A DNA stretch of 64,000 bases from Eucommia ulmoides (taxonomy: Eukaryota > Streptophyta > Magnoliopsida > Garryales > Eucommiaceae). The translations under genes and the position numbers were made by a program. This document shows, piece after piece, positions 10,139-20,490 of this stretch. The first letter of the stretch is position 1; each line of letters starts with the position of its first letter. A model generated the notes under the pieces. It did no database searches. It was given only the letters and a program-made list of their open reading frames with translations, and was not told the DNA's origin. Location of the stretch: NCBI GenBank assembly GCA_016647705.1, contig CM028335.1, positions 248,001 through 312,000 on the forward strand. The letters are read 5' to 3'.

Positions 10139-10360
10139 GGTTTCTGGATTCTCAGAGAACAGGCAAGAGATCCAAGCCCAATGAAATGAGTACAGTTGAC
10201 TAAGAGGAGACTTTAACCTTCTCAGAAATTAATCCCTCATAGTTCAACAGTGTGTATCTGGTGAGGTAGCCCAGAAGTTGCATGGTAAGCTGCGGTCAAT
10301 TTATGTGGTCTTTGTAATTTCGAGTCTTTAAAATATTCAAAAAGTTGTAGGACCAACAAA
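10139..10360. other. Upstream region of the NLR gene
   Basis: Short spacer between the NLR start codon and the outer TIR of the large composite element. No convincing TATA box was seen on the minus strand, so the promoter may extend into the element. Confidence 0.3.
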
Positions 10361-10635
10361 GGGTCTTCCTTTTATTTTTTGGGGATTTTATTATTTAATC
10401 CTCTATAGAGACCTCATTGAGAATTCAAACCCTACTAATTTTTTAGAAAAAAATCCTTCATTTTGGTCCCCATGTTAACATTTATTTACAATTTCTGCCA
10501 TTTTAACTTATATAATAAGATAAAATATGCACATATGAAGTTAATGTTAATTCAGTCCTCATTTTCAGCAATACATCTCTCTTTATGTTTTTTATTTTTT
10601 ATTTTATTTTTTATGTGCGTTAACTCATTTTTGAG

Positions 10636-11745
10636 TGTGTTAACGTTAATTTATTTTTTAGTGTGTTAACGTTAACTCATTTTGTGTGCGCGTTAACTCA
10701 TTTTTTTTTGTGCATTAACGTTAATGTATTTTTATATTTTATTTTTTATTTTTTAATGTGTGTTTTAAGTCACCGCATTTTTTTTTTCATCGTTTCTGTG
10801 CATTAAATGTTAAAGCATTTTTTACTATCGCGCTGTGGATTTTAACGTTAACGTATTTTATTTTTTAGGAATTTTGTGTGTTAATGTATTTTACTTGAAT
10901 ATTTAAGTTAACGTCCTATCATATACTTTTGTCTTGTGCGTGTTAACGTTAATTATTATATGTGGTATTTTGTCCTTTGAGTTGAATGTGTGTTTGGGTT
11001 GAGTTTGCGTTAGCGTTAATATACATTTTGGGTGGTTTTTTCTACGTTAACGTTTACACATTCATGTTGTCTGAAAAATCATGTGCGAGAAACGAAAAAC
11101 AAAATACTGACGTTAGCGTTAAATACATGATTTTGGGGGTCTCGTTTGTGTTAACGTTAACACATCAAGTATTGTCCAGAAAACACGTGTGCAAAAATTA
11201 AAATTTGGTATGCATTAACGTTAACTGTTATATATGGTTTTTTGTCTTTTTGAGCTGAACATGAGTTTGAGTTGAGTTTGTTTTAACGTTAATGCACATT
11301 TTGTTGTCTCTCTATGTGTTAATGTTAATGCATTTAATGTTGTCCAGAAAATATGTGGACAAAAATCATGTAAAACACACCACATTGACGTAAATTTAAC
11401 ACCCCCACCTCCACCGCCATTTATAGCCACAACAAAAAACCAATTCAGATATGAAAAATTCCAGTTCAAGTCTGAAAATTCCTTAAAAAAATCAAGAACC
11501 AATCAAACCCTAAAAAATTATCCAATTCGGATCTGAATGTATATTTGGGTTGTGTTTGCGTTAACGTTAATGCACATTTTTAGATAGTCTCTTCTGTGTT
11601 AACGTTAACGCATTTACTTTATCCCAAAACTCATATCTGAAAGAAATCACACAGCTACTAATGTTAACGTTAAAAAATGAACATCACATCCACCTCTACC
11701 ACAAATCGAGGAAAAATCAGACAACCACTAATGTTAACGTTAATC
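10636..11745. repeat. Left array of TTAACGTTAA palindromes
   Basis: Twelve exact copies of the palindromic decamer lie in about 1.1 kb, many extended to GTTAACGTTAAC. One-base variants such as GTTAGCGTTAA and GTTAATGTTAA occur between them. Spacing is irregular overall, but part of the array (from about 10920) follows a degenerate ~290-bp period. Between copies the DNA is T/G-rich. Confidence 0.9.
10920..11650. repeat. Degenerate ~290-bp tandem repeat
   Basis: Three diverged units begin near 10923, 11211 and 11520. Each has a TTAACGTTAA, a 'gagtttgggttgagtttg'-like phrase, a second palindrome followed by 'cacatttt', and a 'gttgtccagaaaa'-like phrase. The third unit is partial. Confidence 0.65.
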
Positions 11746-11995
11746 TGGCTGGTCGCCGCCGACTAACACCGTTGAATCGAATATCAACACCGCCGAAGAA
11801 CATCACGAAAACGAACACCGCCGAATAACACCACGAAAACGAACACCGCTAAATCGAACAACAAACCAAAAACCAAAAAAAAAACCATATTTTAGCTTTA
11901 TGTATTTGATTCATTACTCATATTCAATCATTCATTTGTTTAACGTTTCTCTCTCTCTCTCTAAAATAGGTGGGCGCACTGTTTGTATTACGGGC

Positions 11996-12480
11996 ATGGA
12001 TGAAACTGTGAACGCACTTGTACCTGCGCCACTTCACGACGGCGATATCCTGTTGTTGGCATCCTACAACGACCGCATCCCTCCCTTACTTGACGCCGTC
12101 GACAAGCTCCGCCACCTCAAGGTCATGCAATAAGGCATTCAACTACCCACCATAGTCGTCGTCGGCGACCAATCCTCTGGCAAGTCCAGCGTCCTGGAGT
12201 CCCTCGCCGGAATAAGTCTCCCCCGCGGCCAAGGCATTTGCACTAGGGTACCCCTCATCATGAGACTCCAGCACCACCCCAATCTCGTGCCGGAGATCCA
12301 CTTGGAGTATCACCGGAAGACGGTCCCCATCGACGAAAATCACGTCACAGAAGCAATCAAGTCCGCCACCGACGAGATCGTCGGCAACTGCAAGGGCATA
12401 TCGAATGCTCCTTTAACTTTGGTCGTCAGAAAAAATGGCGTCCCTGACCTCACAATGTTGGATCTCTCTGGTCCTCACGT
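11996..12480 (+). pseudogene. Dynamin-related protein 4-like GTPase fragment, broken
   Basis: Translation from ATG 11996 gives SYNDRIPPLLDAVDKLRHLKVMQ, a TAA stop (12131-12133), then in the same frame [37 protein letters not shown], and [20 protein letters not shown]. These are the start of a dynamin GTPase domain of the plant DRP4 group: P-loop GDQSSGKSS, switch I region, and G3 as DLSG where DLPG is usual. Homology ends just after G3 and is followed by unrelated sequence. The nonsense codon, the altered G3 and the missing remainder make this a pseudogene fragment. It lies inside the composite element, so it is probably captured sequence. Confidence 0.85.
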
Positions 12481-12857
12481 TAAATTAACTTTAACGTGGG
12501 TGTTTTAAGCGATCGACCACCGACCTCTTCGGAGTTCGGAGACCCCGTCAACGCCCACCCACTCTGGTTCAAGCCTTCCTCTTTCCTCGACCAGGGTTTC
12601 GACTCCAAATCGAAGATGGGTGCTCTGGTTCTCTCGACCACCGCACCTCTCACCAAATCGAAGCTCTATCATCTAATAGGGAGAAATGTTAGAGAGATAG
12701 GGGATCTTTCACGTGATTTTAGGTTGAGAGAGAGAGAGAATAAAGGGGAATAGTTGTTTAGGGTTATATATGTCTTTTTATCTTTTATTTTGTCTGCCAA
12801 AAGGACTAAAAGTTTAATTAAATATACTAGAGGTCTTTTCTTTACATGATATTGGTC
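12481..12857. other. Unassigned interior of the composite element
   Basis: A GC-richer tract (about 12510-12750) with an open frame (DRPPTSSEFGDPVNAHP...) that I do not recognise. It could be another captured gene piece. A variant palindrome-like run (GTTAAATTAACTTTAACG) sits at its left edge. Confidence 0.35.
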
Positions 12858-13368
12858 TGCTGGTGCCCCACAATTTCTTCAATCATTGATGTCTGAAAAG
12901 TACAGGAATAGTAATTTTTTCCTATTTAGGAAGTAAGAAGTTTTTGGTCTCTATATACTGTTAAACATCTTGGCTTGATTATCTAAATGTTTGACACAAC
13001 CTAGTGAGTTGACGAAGTGGAGAATCCATTGAGTGGGTTGGTGAAGTGAAGAAGGCATCGAGTGGTCTTCTAATCCTTTGCACTTGAGAACTTGAGAGCA
13101 AAATATAGAGCAACACAAACTCACAAAGAGTTTGTAGAGAGTTTTTTGTTTAGCAAGAGTCTTAATTGTTTAAGGCCTTGTTTCATTCCCTCATTTGTAT
13201 TGTCCATCATCAAATCAAGAAGTTTCATTGTTGCGCTCAAGGGCGTAAACAAAATTTTCGAACCTCGTTAAATATGGTGTTATTGTTTGTGAGTGATTAT
13301 TTTAATTTTCTCTCCCATAATATTTGTTTTGTTATTATCCACTTCCACTTGATAGCTTCCGCACAACA
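12858..13368 (+). mobile_element. Solo-LTR-like segment of a copia-type retrotransposon
   Basis: Starts TGCTGGTGCCCCAC and ends with GCTTCCGCACAACA, with an 'ttttcgaacctcgttaaat' phrase near the end. These are typical of the end region of copia-type LTRs in plants. No internal retroelement sequence and no target duplication were found, so it is called solo and tentative. Confidence 0.45.
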
Positions 13369-13450
13369 TATACGACACAGTAGCAGCAGCAGGAGTTTGC
13401 TTGTGAATACATAGTACAGTATTTATACAATACACACACTACATAGTTTC

Positions 13451-14791
13451 TTACAATCTACTATTGCAATACATATCTTGGTAGAAGAATTTTCTGAAAG
13501 CATCCATATGAGTGACCTGCAATCGCACCGCAATGACCAATGACCCCTTTTCGGCTTTCCCAGGAAGAACAAAACACTTCCCATCAAATGCTAGGGTTCC
13601 CGGAACCACTAAAATTTCGTTTCCCCACCCAAAATCTTTGTTCTCCGCACCCAGATTCAACCAACTCGTGATCTCAAAATTCGGGTTGCCATAGAAAGCC
13701 CCTTGATTCGAACCCACCGTGTGAAATGTCCTGAACCGATTCAAGTCCGGTTGTATCTTCACATAATCAAGGGCCGATCTCACGTATTCCTTACTCACCA
13801 TATCTATGCTCTCTCTTATTCTGCTCGAACCGTAGCTTAACGGCCTTGTGATCAGCTCACCGGACTCACTCGTTGCCATTACCGTTAATAGGGCATTCCC
13901 GAAATACCCTTCTGGCAATGGCGGCTCCACGCGGTCCCTTATGTTCACTTGAACCCTTAACTTCGTCAGCTGTCTGCTGTCATGCTGGCGTGCCTTTGAT
14001 GCACATCTCCACAGGTGCCCTGCCACGGCCTCGTATCGGCTATACGCTCGAATTTCAGCGGACCTTCCCTCATTAGCCATCTTCTTCAGTTTCTCTATCT
14101 GGATTCTGCTTACATGTAGCATCGTTGCAGTTGTTTCTTTGTTCCTCTCTTCTTTATTGGCCATTTGGCCGATCAAGAGTGGTGGAGGACTAAACCTTTC
14201 GTGGTTGAAAACCGGGGTCGGAGGATCCCGAGCCATGAGTACCGTTCGATCAAGCGACGGCAAGATCTTCGGCGAACCACCCCTGGCAATGCGGGCCCAC
14301 TCGGAGATGAAATGAAAGACACTCATACCGTCAACCATGATATGCGAGACGCCAAAGCCGAGGCTGAAGCCACCGCACCTGAATTTCGTAACTTGTATTA
14401 CAAGCAACGGAATTTCAGGCAAAGGAGCGGTGTAATCCGGCGACGGTACTAGCGATCGGACCTTTCGATTAGGACAGAAATCGCCAAAATCCTTGATTTT
14501 GGTATCAGATTCGGCCTCATAGAAAGCGGCTCCCATGGAGTTGCAGTTGAGCTCAACGCGACCCCCGGTGGTCCAGTGTAATCGGCCTGCCAGGGGATAG
14601 AAATACACCAGTGCTTGGCTCAGGGTATCCTTCAAAGTTTCCATGGCTGGAGAAGAGGAGGTTGGTCCATAGAAGTAGACAATGGGTGCATGAGTTATGG
14701 GCTTGTCCTGATCACAGTCCGATATGCACACACCACTTCCTGGCGTTGGTTTTGCCGGCTTTACCATCCACCAACTATTCACTCTCACCAT
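13451..14791 (-). CDS. BAHD acyltransferase, spermidine hydroxycinnamoyl transferase-like
   Basis: A single uninterrupted frame of 446 residues. The catalytic HxxxD motif is HIMVD at 150-154, followed by G. The structural DFGWG motif is at 386-390. N-terminal VNSWWMVKPAKPTP and YFYPLAGR are typical of clade V BAHD enzymes (HCT and SHT groups). These cytosolic enzymes transfer an acyl group from a CoA thioester to an alcohol or amine. The acceptor cannot be told from sequence alone; general similarity suggests spermidine or shikimate-type hydroxycinnamoyl transfer. Length is normal for the family and both motifs are intact, so it can be functional. It sits inside the putative composite element, and a degraded copy of its 3' end lies at 5314-5386. 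Confidence 0.9.
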   Translation of the reverse strand: MVRVNSWWMVKPAKPTPGSGVCISDCDQDKPITHAPIVYFYGPTSSSPAMETLKDTLSQALVYFYPLAGRLHWTTGGRVELNCNSMGAAFYEAESDTKIKDFGDFCPNRKVRSLVPSPDYTAPLPEIPLLVIQVTKFRCGGFSLGFGVSHIMVDGMSVFHFISEWARIARGGSPKILPSLDRTVLMARDPPTPVFNHERFSPPPLLIGQMANKEERNKETTATMLHVSRIQIEKLKKMANEGRSAEIRAYSRYEAVAGHLWRCASKARQHDSRQLTKLRVQVNIRDRVEPPLPEGYFGNALLTVMATSESGELITRPLSYGSSRIRESIDMVSKEYVRSALDYVKIQPDLNRFRTFHTVGSNQGAFYGNPNFEITSWLNLGAENKDFGWGNEILVVPGTLAFDGKCFVLPGKAEKGSLVIAVRLQVTHMDAFRKFFYQDMYCNSRL

Positions 14792-14865
14792 TGATATCTG
14801 TATCGGTGGGTGGGGGGGTGCCTTTTGTGGTTATGGTGGTTGCCGTGTCGGTCTTTCACAAGTGA

Positions 14866-15180
14866 AGATGATTATTAATTAAATAGAACAGAACGGGACC
14901 ATGCTACTTTGTTTCTTTCTAGCAATTTCATGGTTTAGCCATTTTAAAATTGAGTTTTTTTATTATATATCATTGAAAAAAAAATTCTTTTTATATGTTT
15001 GGTTAGGATTCAGACTAAATAGTACAATCAATTAAGTTTTTAGTCTTCTAAAAAAATAAAAATAACACTAAAAAGACACACGTACCCCTAAACAAACACT
15101 CTCTCTTATTTATATTATCACTCACACACTCTCTCTCTCTCTCTCACTCTAAGTTCACTCTCTCTCTCACTCACTCTCTA
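14866..15180. other. Upstream flank of the BAHD gene with a CT-rich microsatellite
   Basis: AT-rich DNA followed by a CTCTCT/CACTCT tract at about 15115-15178. On the BAHD strand this is a GAGA-rich promoter-distal tract. No clear TATA box was picked. Confidence 0.4.
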
Positions 15181-15221
15181 AAGTTTAGGATTAACACAAC
15201 TAAATGTATTGGGTTTATAAT

Positions 15222-15672
15222 TGCGTTAACGTTAACACAATTAAGTTAAGTGTGCTAAATTGTAATAGTGTTAACATTAACGCAATAAAATTAAATGTAT
15301 TGGGTTGTAATCGCGTTAACGTTAACGCAATTAAATTAATGTGTTGGGTTGTATTTGCATTAATATTAATGCAACTAACATTAACGTTAATGCACACAAA
15401 ACAAATAACGAAAGAGACGATAATATGAAATACACACAAAAAAATGCATTAACGTTAACACACACAAAAAATATGATAAATATTCAAGAGAAAAAATATA
15501 CAATACGTCTGGTGATAAAATGAATTAACGTTAACGTAATGTACAAATAGACAGATTGGGAGATGATGCGTTAATAAAAAAAAAATGGATTTAACAACGT
15601 TAACGTTAATTCCAATGTAATATTGTAATATAAGTAAGTGGTATTTATTTGAACAAGTTACGTTAACGTTAA
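15222..15672. repeat. Right array of TTAACGTTAA palindromes
   Basis: Seven exact copies of TTAACGTTAA, several extended to GTTAACGTTAAC, plus variants with CATTAA or ATATTAAT. Together with the left array this makes nineteen exact copies, all within the composite element. Confidence 0.9.
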
Positions 15673-15888
15673 CATATTTTATTGTTCAAATTTGTCTTAT
15701 TGCATAATGATAATATGACAAATTTGTAAATAGACGTTAATATGGAGGGTCATAATGAATGATTTTTTTCTAAAAATTTGGTGGGGTCTGAAAATTTAAT
15801 TATTCATATCAGAGGATCTTTTTTATTTATTGAATCTTTATAGAAGACTAAAAAATTAATTACCCTTTAAAATTCAAAAAATTTTCTT

Positions 15889-15994
15889 TGAGTAATTGGG
15901 GCCACAAAGTTCAAAATTACGATCTTTTTCAATAAAAAATTTGAGTAGTTGGTGGCACAAGGTTCAAAGTTATGGCCTTATTCAATGAAAATTA
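15889..15994. repeat. Two-copy tandem repeat, ~53 bp unit
   Basis: 'tttgagtaattggggccaca' and 'tttgagtagttggtggcaca' open two adjacent units, which then share 'aagttcaaaattacg' and 'ttttcaataaaaa' type sequence. They lie just outside the right end of the composite element. Confidence 0.6.
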
Positions 15995-16186
15995 GGTTCC
16001 TACCCACGTGACGTGGAATCCTGTCTTGGCTTATTGTCTATATTATGAGCAACTTTTCACATGCATACATATTGAGTAGAGATATAAACATATTGGTAGT
16101 TTTATGACGAAAATGAAAACCGGGGTATACTTGGGGGGTGGAAGTGTAATTTTACCCAGAAAGTAAAATTATATTTTAAGAAAAAA

Positions 16187-17439
16187 CTAAAGTATGTGAT
16201 TGATGAATGCGACGGGGTTGTGGCTATCTTCCTCGTCTTCTTCTTCGGATCGGGAGATCCTGGACAGCTGAAGGGTTTCAAAGTTGTGAGAAGAATGAGT
16301 TAATATTTCTCCGGCGAGTTCGAAATTCGCGGTGAATCCGACCATGTTGTTGATGAGGTTGTTCGAAGCCGATGAGTTGTTTGAATATGCCGGCTGCAGC
16401 GCCGCCGCGTGCGACGGCTGCTGCTGCTGAGAACTCTGAAATGCATTTGCCACCGCGAACCGACTGTTTATCACTTGGGTTTGCACCACTGTCAGCTCAG
16501 CTTGCAGAGACGCCACCTGCAACAAAAACAAAAAATAAAAATAAAAATTAGAGCCTGAAGTTTTGCCATTATCTCACTTTGGTCCCTGTGATTTCAATTT
16601 GAACATATAAAACCTTAAAATTTCCTAATCGTCCCGCTTCATATGAAACCTGTTACAATTTTTTTACCATAAATGCTCGTGTGTTAGCATCTAACAGTTT
16701 TACGGGGATGGGCACTTTCAATCTCCTCCCTTTTTTCACTCCTATCTACAAATTTTCTGTGACCTCTCTATATGTGTGTGTCTATTCTTGAGTGTTTGGC
16801 CAGGGAGGCGAATGAGGAAAGGACTAAAATGTGCGTGTTAGCATATGACTGTTTACCATTCAAAATCATAACGTGGTAATGATTTGGTCTAAACTCGAAT
16901 GATTAGGAAATTTTAGGGTGTTATGTGTTCAAATTAAAATCATTAGGACCAAAGTGAGATGGTAGTCAAACTACAAGGGTACAAAGTGTAAACAACTCAA
17001 AAAATGAAAAATTTCCATCTTTAAAAGAAGTAAAATAATCAACAAGTCAAGAACAGTAAACCTGCTGTTGTAGAGCAAGGATGGTGGAGACACAGCCGTA
17101 GACTGGATCAGACAGTCTCGCCTGAGCCTCGTACGATATGGTGACGACGGCATCGTGTCGGCGATTCACAGGAATATGCAACAACAGCTTGGAGACATTG
17201 CTGGCACCAAAAACCTTGTGCACCGCGGCAAACCTAGCCGCCCCCTGATCTGAGCTGAAATGGGGAGCAAATATGCAACCGCTAATGCATTTCCTCCTCA
17301 AGAACTTGCAAGCCCCACAAGGAGCCACTGGGACGGCAGCCGCCCCCCCGGCCACCACCATCTCCGTTGGCTCGGTGACACGCTTTCCGGTTCCCTTCCG
17401 TCGATTCTCCGGCAACCCATCACCCGGAAGCTCAGCCAT
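16187..17439 (-). CDS. LBD20: LOB-domain transcription factor, LBD20-like
   Basis: Minus-strand exons 17062-17439 and 16187-16516 give 235 residues. The LOB domain has the zinc-finger-like [15 protein letters not shown] (CX2CX6CX3C), the block [17 protein letters not shown], and the coiled leucine-zipper-like end at [22 protein letters not shown], which crosses the splice junction. The variable C terminus is Q-, S- and N-rich with an acidic SEEEDEEDS near the end. LBD proteins are plant-specific nuclear DNA-binding regulators. I used the ATG at 17439 (MAELPGDG); an in-frame ATG at 17475 would add [12 protein letters not shown]. The intron holds a MITE-like element. Placement in the LBD20 subgroup is from remembered similarity. 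Confidence 0.88.
16549..16984. mobile_element. MITE-like element in the LBD intron
   Basis: About 80 bp at the left ('atctcactttggtccctgtg', then 'ccttaaaatttcctaatcg') recur inverted at the right ('cgaatgattaggaaatttta', then 'ggaccaaagtgagatgg'). Termini are approximate. The end phrase resembling CACTTTGTACCC is shared with the element in a MetE intron, so the two belong to one family. Confidence 0.7.
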
Positions 17440-17479
17440 GTGGAGAAGAAATAGTTGGTAGTAGTGATGATGCATGGAG

Positions 17480-18240
17480 TGTTTTTTCTTTCTTTTTTTG
17501 GGTGGTTAATTATAAGGAATAAGAATGGATGGGGGAGGGAGGAGGACACATAATTCACGTGAAGTTGGCGAGGTGAATGTGGGGAAAGAGAGACGTTAAG
17601 GGTGGTGAGGGAAGGAAGAGCATGGTGTGAGGTGCACGTGCAAAGGGGGTGAGGGGGTTTGTTAATAAATAAAGAAGCAAATTAATAGTAAATTAGTGTT
17701 TGGTTAGGAGTTTAATTTGGGAGGCAATGGGGTTGGGTGTTTCTCATGGAAGGAGGCACAATATTTGTGTTGCCCGTGGCGTGTGGGGATGCCTTATTAT
17801 TTCTTGATACCAAACATACTACCAAATAAAATATATATACTAGGAATTGGAATTTCTCGATAAAATACTATATTTATTTTTAATTTATAAATATAGAAAA
17901 GATTATTATAATAGAAAAATTAATCAATTAAGATCAAAATTGATGAAGTCAAGAATGGTCCTTTAAGATTCAGAATGAGTAATCTTCCTAACTCTTATTT
18001 CTGCAAAACAATGCACAGCGAGCGAGGATATCGTCATTGTATCTCTATTGCGAGAATCAATATGTTTTTTCTCATGATAATTATGCAGAATATAGACTAG
18101 GAAAAATTGTGTGTACCTGACAAGAACTCTCATGTATATTTATAGGGGACGAAAGACTTGTTTGACAAGTCTTTCGTGAATCTCGGTTCGTTTCCATTAA
18201 TGTCGTGGATATTAGAGGATATAGAGCAATGTTCGTTTTT
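17480..18240. other. LBD upstream region and probable LTR remnant
   Basis: The first 300 bp are the LBD promoter region. From about 17990 the sequence resembles a retrotransposon LTR lying next to the gag remnant (with 'tatatttatagg' as a TATA-like run on either strand). No gene was found. Confidence 0.35.
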
Positions 18241-18246
18241 TTAGAA

Positions 18247-19660
18247 TCATAACGGCTCATTCCTAAATGGGTTGTTCCCGAGCAGGCATGGTGGAGGCCA
18301 AGCGAACCGAGTCAATGACCATGCTTGAGGTAATGTAGTCGATGTCTCTGACTTGTTGAGTTTCCATCTACTCGGGTCCTTTCGAATTTCCTCTCCGCCT
18401 TGCGTTTTTCTCTTGGGGTATTGAGTTTTGTGCTCGCACTTGGTTATTCCTCCCGAGTCAGCTTCAACCATTATTTTCAACCTTGGGCGGCGGCCCCTCC
18501 CATCAACAGACAGTAGAGGAGTTATATTTTCGTCTTTTTCATATTTTTATTGTATTGTATATGTAGTTAAATGTCATAATATCTATTGAAATGTGTTTAT
18601 TAAGAGTTAAATTACTACTATTGAGTTTTTCATAATGTTCTAGTGATTTAATAAAAAGAATACGGCTGTTACAGTTGATTCCCGTTATGGACAAGTCGAT
18701 ATTCCCAATACCGTTACAATGTGACCGTTATCGTTATGTGAACCGATTCTCCAATTTAAAAATTTGAGTGTGACTGTGATTCCAATGGAAATCACACTTA
18801 TTGGAATTCGCTTTCTTTTCTCGATTTTCAGGAGCTGGGGACACCAGAGTTGTTTTTTGTCCCGGATTTGCATCAGCATAGTGCCCAATGGGGCATTCAG
18901 TGATGTAAAATTTGTGAAGCGAGGTGGAGATCCGTCCCTTCTAGGCGTTTTATCCACCCTTCCTTTGTATTTGTTATTTCTTCTCTTCTTTGATCAGGTA
19001 TCTTCACGGATGGACTTCTTGTAGCTTGGCTTTTCCAGTTTCCTCCTCCCTTTTTGGTCCTCGTCCTCCTTAGCTCAGACTCAGTAAACATCTTCAACCG
19101 AGATGAACTCAATAGAAAGAACCGAAAGTCGAGGCCAAGGTCTTTGGTGGCACGCAAACCATCTCGTAAAGGAATGGGCCCTTTCTTACGCTTATGATCA
19201 ATGCCACTACCGCCATTCCGCCGTTCAAATCTTCCACCTGGTTAGACTCTTGGCGGAATCTTTCCATAAAGGTCTCCAGCCTCTTGTCCTTCCTTTGCCT
19301 GATGGACATCATGTGTGACAGATTCTTGGCTTGTCATTTATTTTTCACAAACCCATGCACGAACGCAATGCTTAAAGATTTGTATGAATCCATTGGTGTT
19401 GTCTTGGTGCATCCCAATCTATGACAGTAGTTTGAAGTTGGTAAGGACATTCTCTCGCAGTGAATGGAGGTGCGTTCCTTTTTGACTATCTCGTAAATGT
19501 TGGACTCCTTTTTAATTTGTCCGAGTTTCTTGTTAATGGCGTTAATCTAATATCGGAGATCGTTAGCGGTTGGATAATTGACCTAGTGCCTCTGCACATT
19601 CTATGAGAAATCATATATCTCCCTAATTAGTTCAATAATTAATGGAGACGATTCTCCAGA
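18247..19660 (-). mobile_element. Degraded Ty3/gypsy gag remnant
   Basis: On the minus strand several frames carry gag-like pieces. The clearest reads SIRQRKDKRLETFMERF, QVEDLNGGMAVVALI and RKGPFLYEM..PPKTLA, matching the conserved capsid region of plant gypsy elements. Frames shift and stops interrupt, and no protease or polymerase was recognised. It is a decayed fragment with no coding potential left. Confidence 0.75.
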
Positions 19661-20487
19661 TGGATCACCCATTAAAATATCAAATTTGAAGTGGCTGAAA
19701 CAGTCTTGTAGTGTTTTTCAGACCTTTTTTGTGTTGGCCTGGTTAGGAGCATAGCCATCAATGAATAGGTCATACCCTATTATTTTGACAAGTCCTATGC
19801 CTTAAACAAACAAACAAACATTTGTTCTAGTTTTCACCAATCATATGGCTTCATTCATTATTTGCATTTGTCTAAACACTACTATGACATAATCACCAAT
19901 CCCACTTATTTTTTTTTTTTAAAAAAAACACGCAATCTTGATGCTTTCTCATTGAGAAATCCCACAATCATAAACTAATTACGCTAATTTATTAAATAAT
20001 TTCATATATGTTTACACTTGGAGGATGTTCGCATCGGCTTACCCTTGTAACTTTTGGATGATGTAAAATACGCAAGTAAAATTCTGTTTGAGAATATAAT
20101 TTAACACTTAAAACTAAATATATTAAATATTTATCAAATTAAGTGTGTTTAATAATAAAATGAAACAAATGTGTGATTCACTCATTTTTTTAATTTTCAC
20201 TTAAAATCATCAAAGATATCTACCATAATCACCACTCAATACCAACATTATAAAATCTTTAAAAAAAATTTAAACAAAAAAAATACTAAATAAAGAAAAA
20301 GTAAAGAGATGTACAAAGAGAATATTCTAAAAAAAAAAAACTTATAAAAATTATTTCAGAATTTTTTTTTTTTTGTAGAAAGCTACATTTTTAAAAGCTA
20401 GAAGTATTATACTTCATATATTTCGCACTTAATAAATTCAGCAATAATAATTTCAATAGTTAATTTTTAGTGTTTTCAAACAAAAAC
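19661..20487. other. AT-rich intergenic DNA
   Basis: Homopolymer A/T runs and MITE-like debris; near 20105 a phrase 'acttaaaactaaat' resembles the small MITE at 25152. No gene seen. Confidence 0.4.
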
Positions 20488-20490
20488 TAA

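Larger units (their letters stand above)
10361..15865. mobile_element. Putative composite MULE-like element carrying gene cargo
   Basis: The two ends are imperfect inverted repeats. The left reads GGGT... and, at 10441, TTTTAGAAAAAAATCCTTCA. The reverse complement of the right end reads GGGT... and TTTTAGAAAAAAATCATTCA, starting at 15775 and continuing about 60 bp at roughly 80% identity. Inside lie two arrays of TTAACGTTAA, a DRP4-like fragment, a solo-LTR-like segment and a whole BAHD gene. No transposase frame was seen. No exact target duplication adjoins the ends; an imperfect AT-rich direct repeat (TTTAAAATATTCAAAAA at 10327, TTTAAAATTCAAAAA at 15866) is the best candidate. Boundaries are therefore estimates. 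Confidence 0.55.

Noticed and set aside
10351-10360. Exact target duplication for the 10.4-kb element
   Set aside because: The bases next to GGGT (left) and ACCC (right) do not match. Only an imperfect AT-rich repeat further out exists, so no duplication is claimed.
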